Position numbers and translations under genes: made by a program
Part shown: positions 51,425-51,760 of the stretch, piece by piece
Layout of the letters: every line of letters starts with the position of its first letter
Numbering within the stretch: position 1 is the first letter of the stretch
Notes under the pieces: model-generated
The model's database searches: none
The model's input: only the letters and a program-made list of their open reading frames with translations
Told to the model about the DNA's origin: nothing
Origin: Hyphomonadaceae bacterium
GTDB taxonomy: Bacteria; Pseudomonadota; Alphaproteobacteria; Caulobacterales; Hyphomonadaceae
Assembly (NCBI GenBank): GCA_024742355.1
Contig: JANSYM010000014.1
Span: forward strand, 1-51,760
DNA: 51,760 nt
Direction of reading: 5' to 3'

Positions 51425-51760
51425 ATGGCCAAAGAGAAGTTTGAGCGTAATAAGCCGCACGTGAACATCGGTACGATTGGTCACGTGGATCATGGTAAGA
51501 CGACGCTGACCGCAGCGATCACGATGGTGCTTGCAGATGTGACGGGTGCTGAGAAGCGTTCGTATGAAGACATTGACAGTGCACCGGAAGAAAAAGCCCG
51601 CGGCATCACCATCAACACGGCGCACGTTGAGTATGAGACGGAAAACCGTCACTACGCGCACGTCGACTGCCCTGGTCACGCTGACTATGTGAAGAACATG
51701 ATCACCGGTGCAGCGCAGATGGACGGCGCGATCCTGGTTGTGAACGCAGCCGATGGCCCG
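51425..51760 (+). CDS. tuf: elongation factor Tu, 5' part (cut by window end)
   Basis: The first 112 residues of EF-Tu are present and the frame is open at the window edge. The P-loop is [18 protein letters not shown], the switch I segment [17 protein letters not shown] and the [19 protein letters not shown] switch II are standard. AGGAG lies eight bases before the ATG. It completes the classical str order after fusA. Confidence 0.98.
   Translation, partial: MAKEKFERNKPHVNIGTIGHVDHGKTTLTAAITMVLADVTGAEKRSYEDIDSAPEEKARGITINTAHVEYETENRHYAHVDCPGHADYVKNMITGAAQMDGAILVVNAADGP

Overview
This window reads as chromosomal DNA of an alphaproteobacterium. The evidence is the set of rplK-rplA, rplJ-rplL-rpoB-rpoC and rpsL-rpsG-fusA-tuf blocks, a TadG-like pilus protein, a propionyl-CoA carboxylase beta chain, and dispersed palindromes of the CCTCATCCTGAGCGAAG type known from Caulobacterales-like and sphingomonad genomes. 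A member of the Hyphomonadaceae/Maricaulales is my best guess. That is an inference from gene style and not a proven assignment.

Layout. Bases 1-5860 are a patchwork: a zinc-ribbon-like hypothetical, a REP-like repeat, a catalytically degenerate GGDEF protein, a P-loop kinase, an Old Yellow Enzyme divergent from its probable MerR regulator, and a more AT-rich patch with a DNA-binding protein, a perfect 16-bp palindrome and a tiny membrane peptide. Bases 5860-16000 carry a YtcJ-type amidohydrolase, two small orphan genes, a trimeric autotransporter adhesin, a two-gene oxidoreductase unit (3-hydroxyacyl-CoA dehydrogenase and GMC oxidoreductase), a RAYT-type transposase homologue, a secreted nuclease lipoprotein and an alpha/beta hydrolase-like protein. 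Bases 16000-19750 hold a compact 26-residue peptide gene with an unusually long Shine-Dalgarno, an arginine-rich RcnB-like exported protein, arfB, a YbjN-type exported protein and a basic exported protein. Bases 19800-32230 carry pccB, a second REP-like copy, a TadG-like protein, a globin, an ECF sigma unit, two RNA methyltransferase-like genes, an OmpA/HhH envelope pair, an M48 protease, and an S41 protease with a small lipoprotein.

Bases 32511-51760 are the housekeeping core. rplK-rplA is separated from rplJ-rplL-rpoB-rpoC by an M28 peptidase and a lipoprotein-type amidohydrolase, and no secE-nusG precedes rplK. A phytanoyl-CoA dioxygenase-like gene sits between rpoC and rpsL. The window ends inside tuf.

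The most interesting signals are small. (1) A 26-residue peptide gene at 16210-16290 has a 16-nt ribosome binding site fully complementary to the 16S rRNA tail, a sigma-54-like promoter match, a leader hairpin and its own terminator. (2) A 31-residue membrane peptide, a 16-bp perfect palindrome and an HTH-like protein lie in a row (4619-5082). (3) A 23-residue membrane peptide is stop-start coupled to the Old Yellow Enzyme gene. (4) Two copies of a REP-like element differ by an exact 23-bp palindromic insertion and share the window with a RAYT homologue that appears to have lost its catalytic tyrosine. None of these functions is demonstrated; they are readings of sequence.
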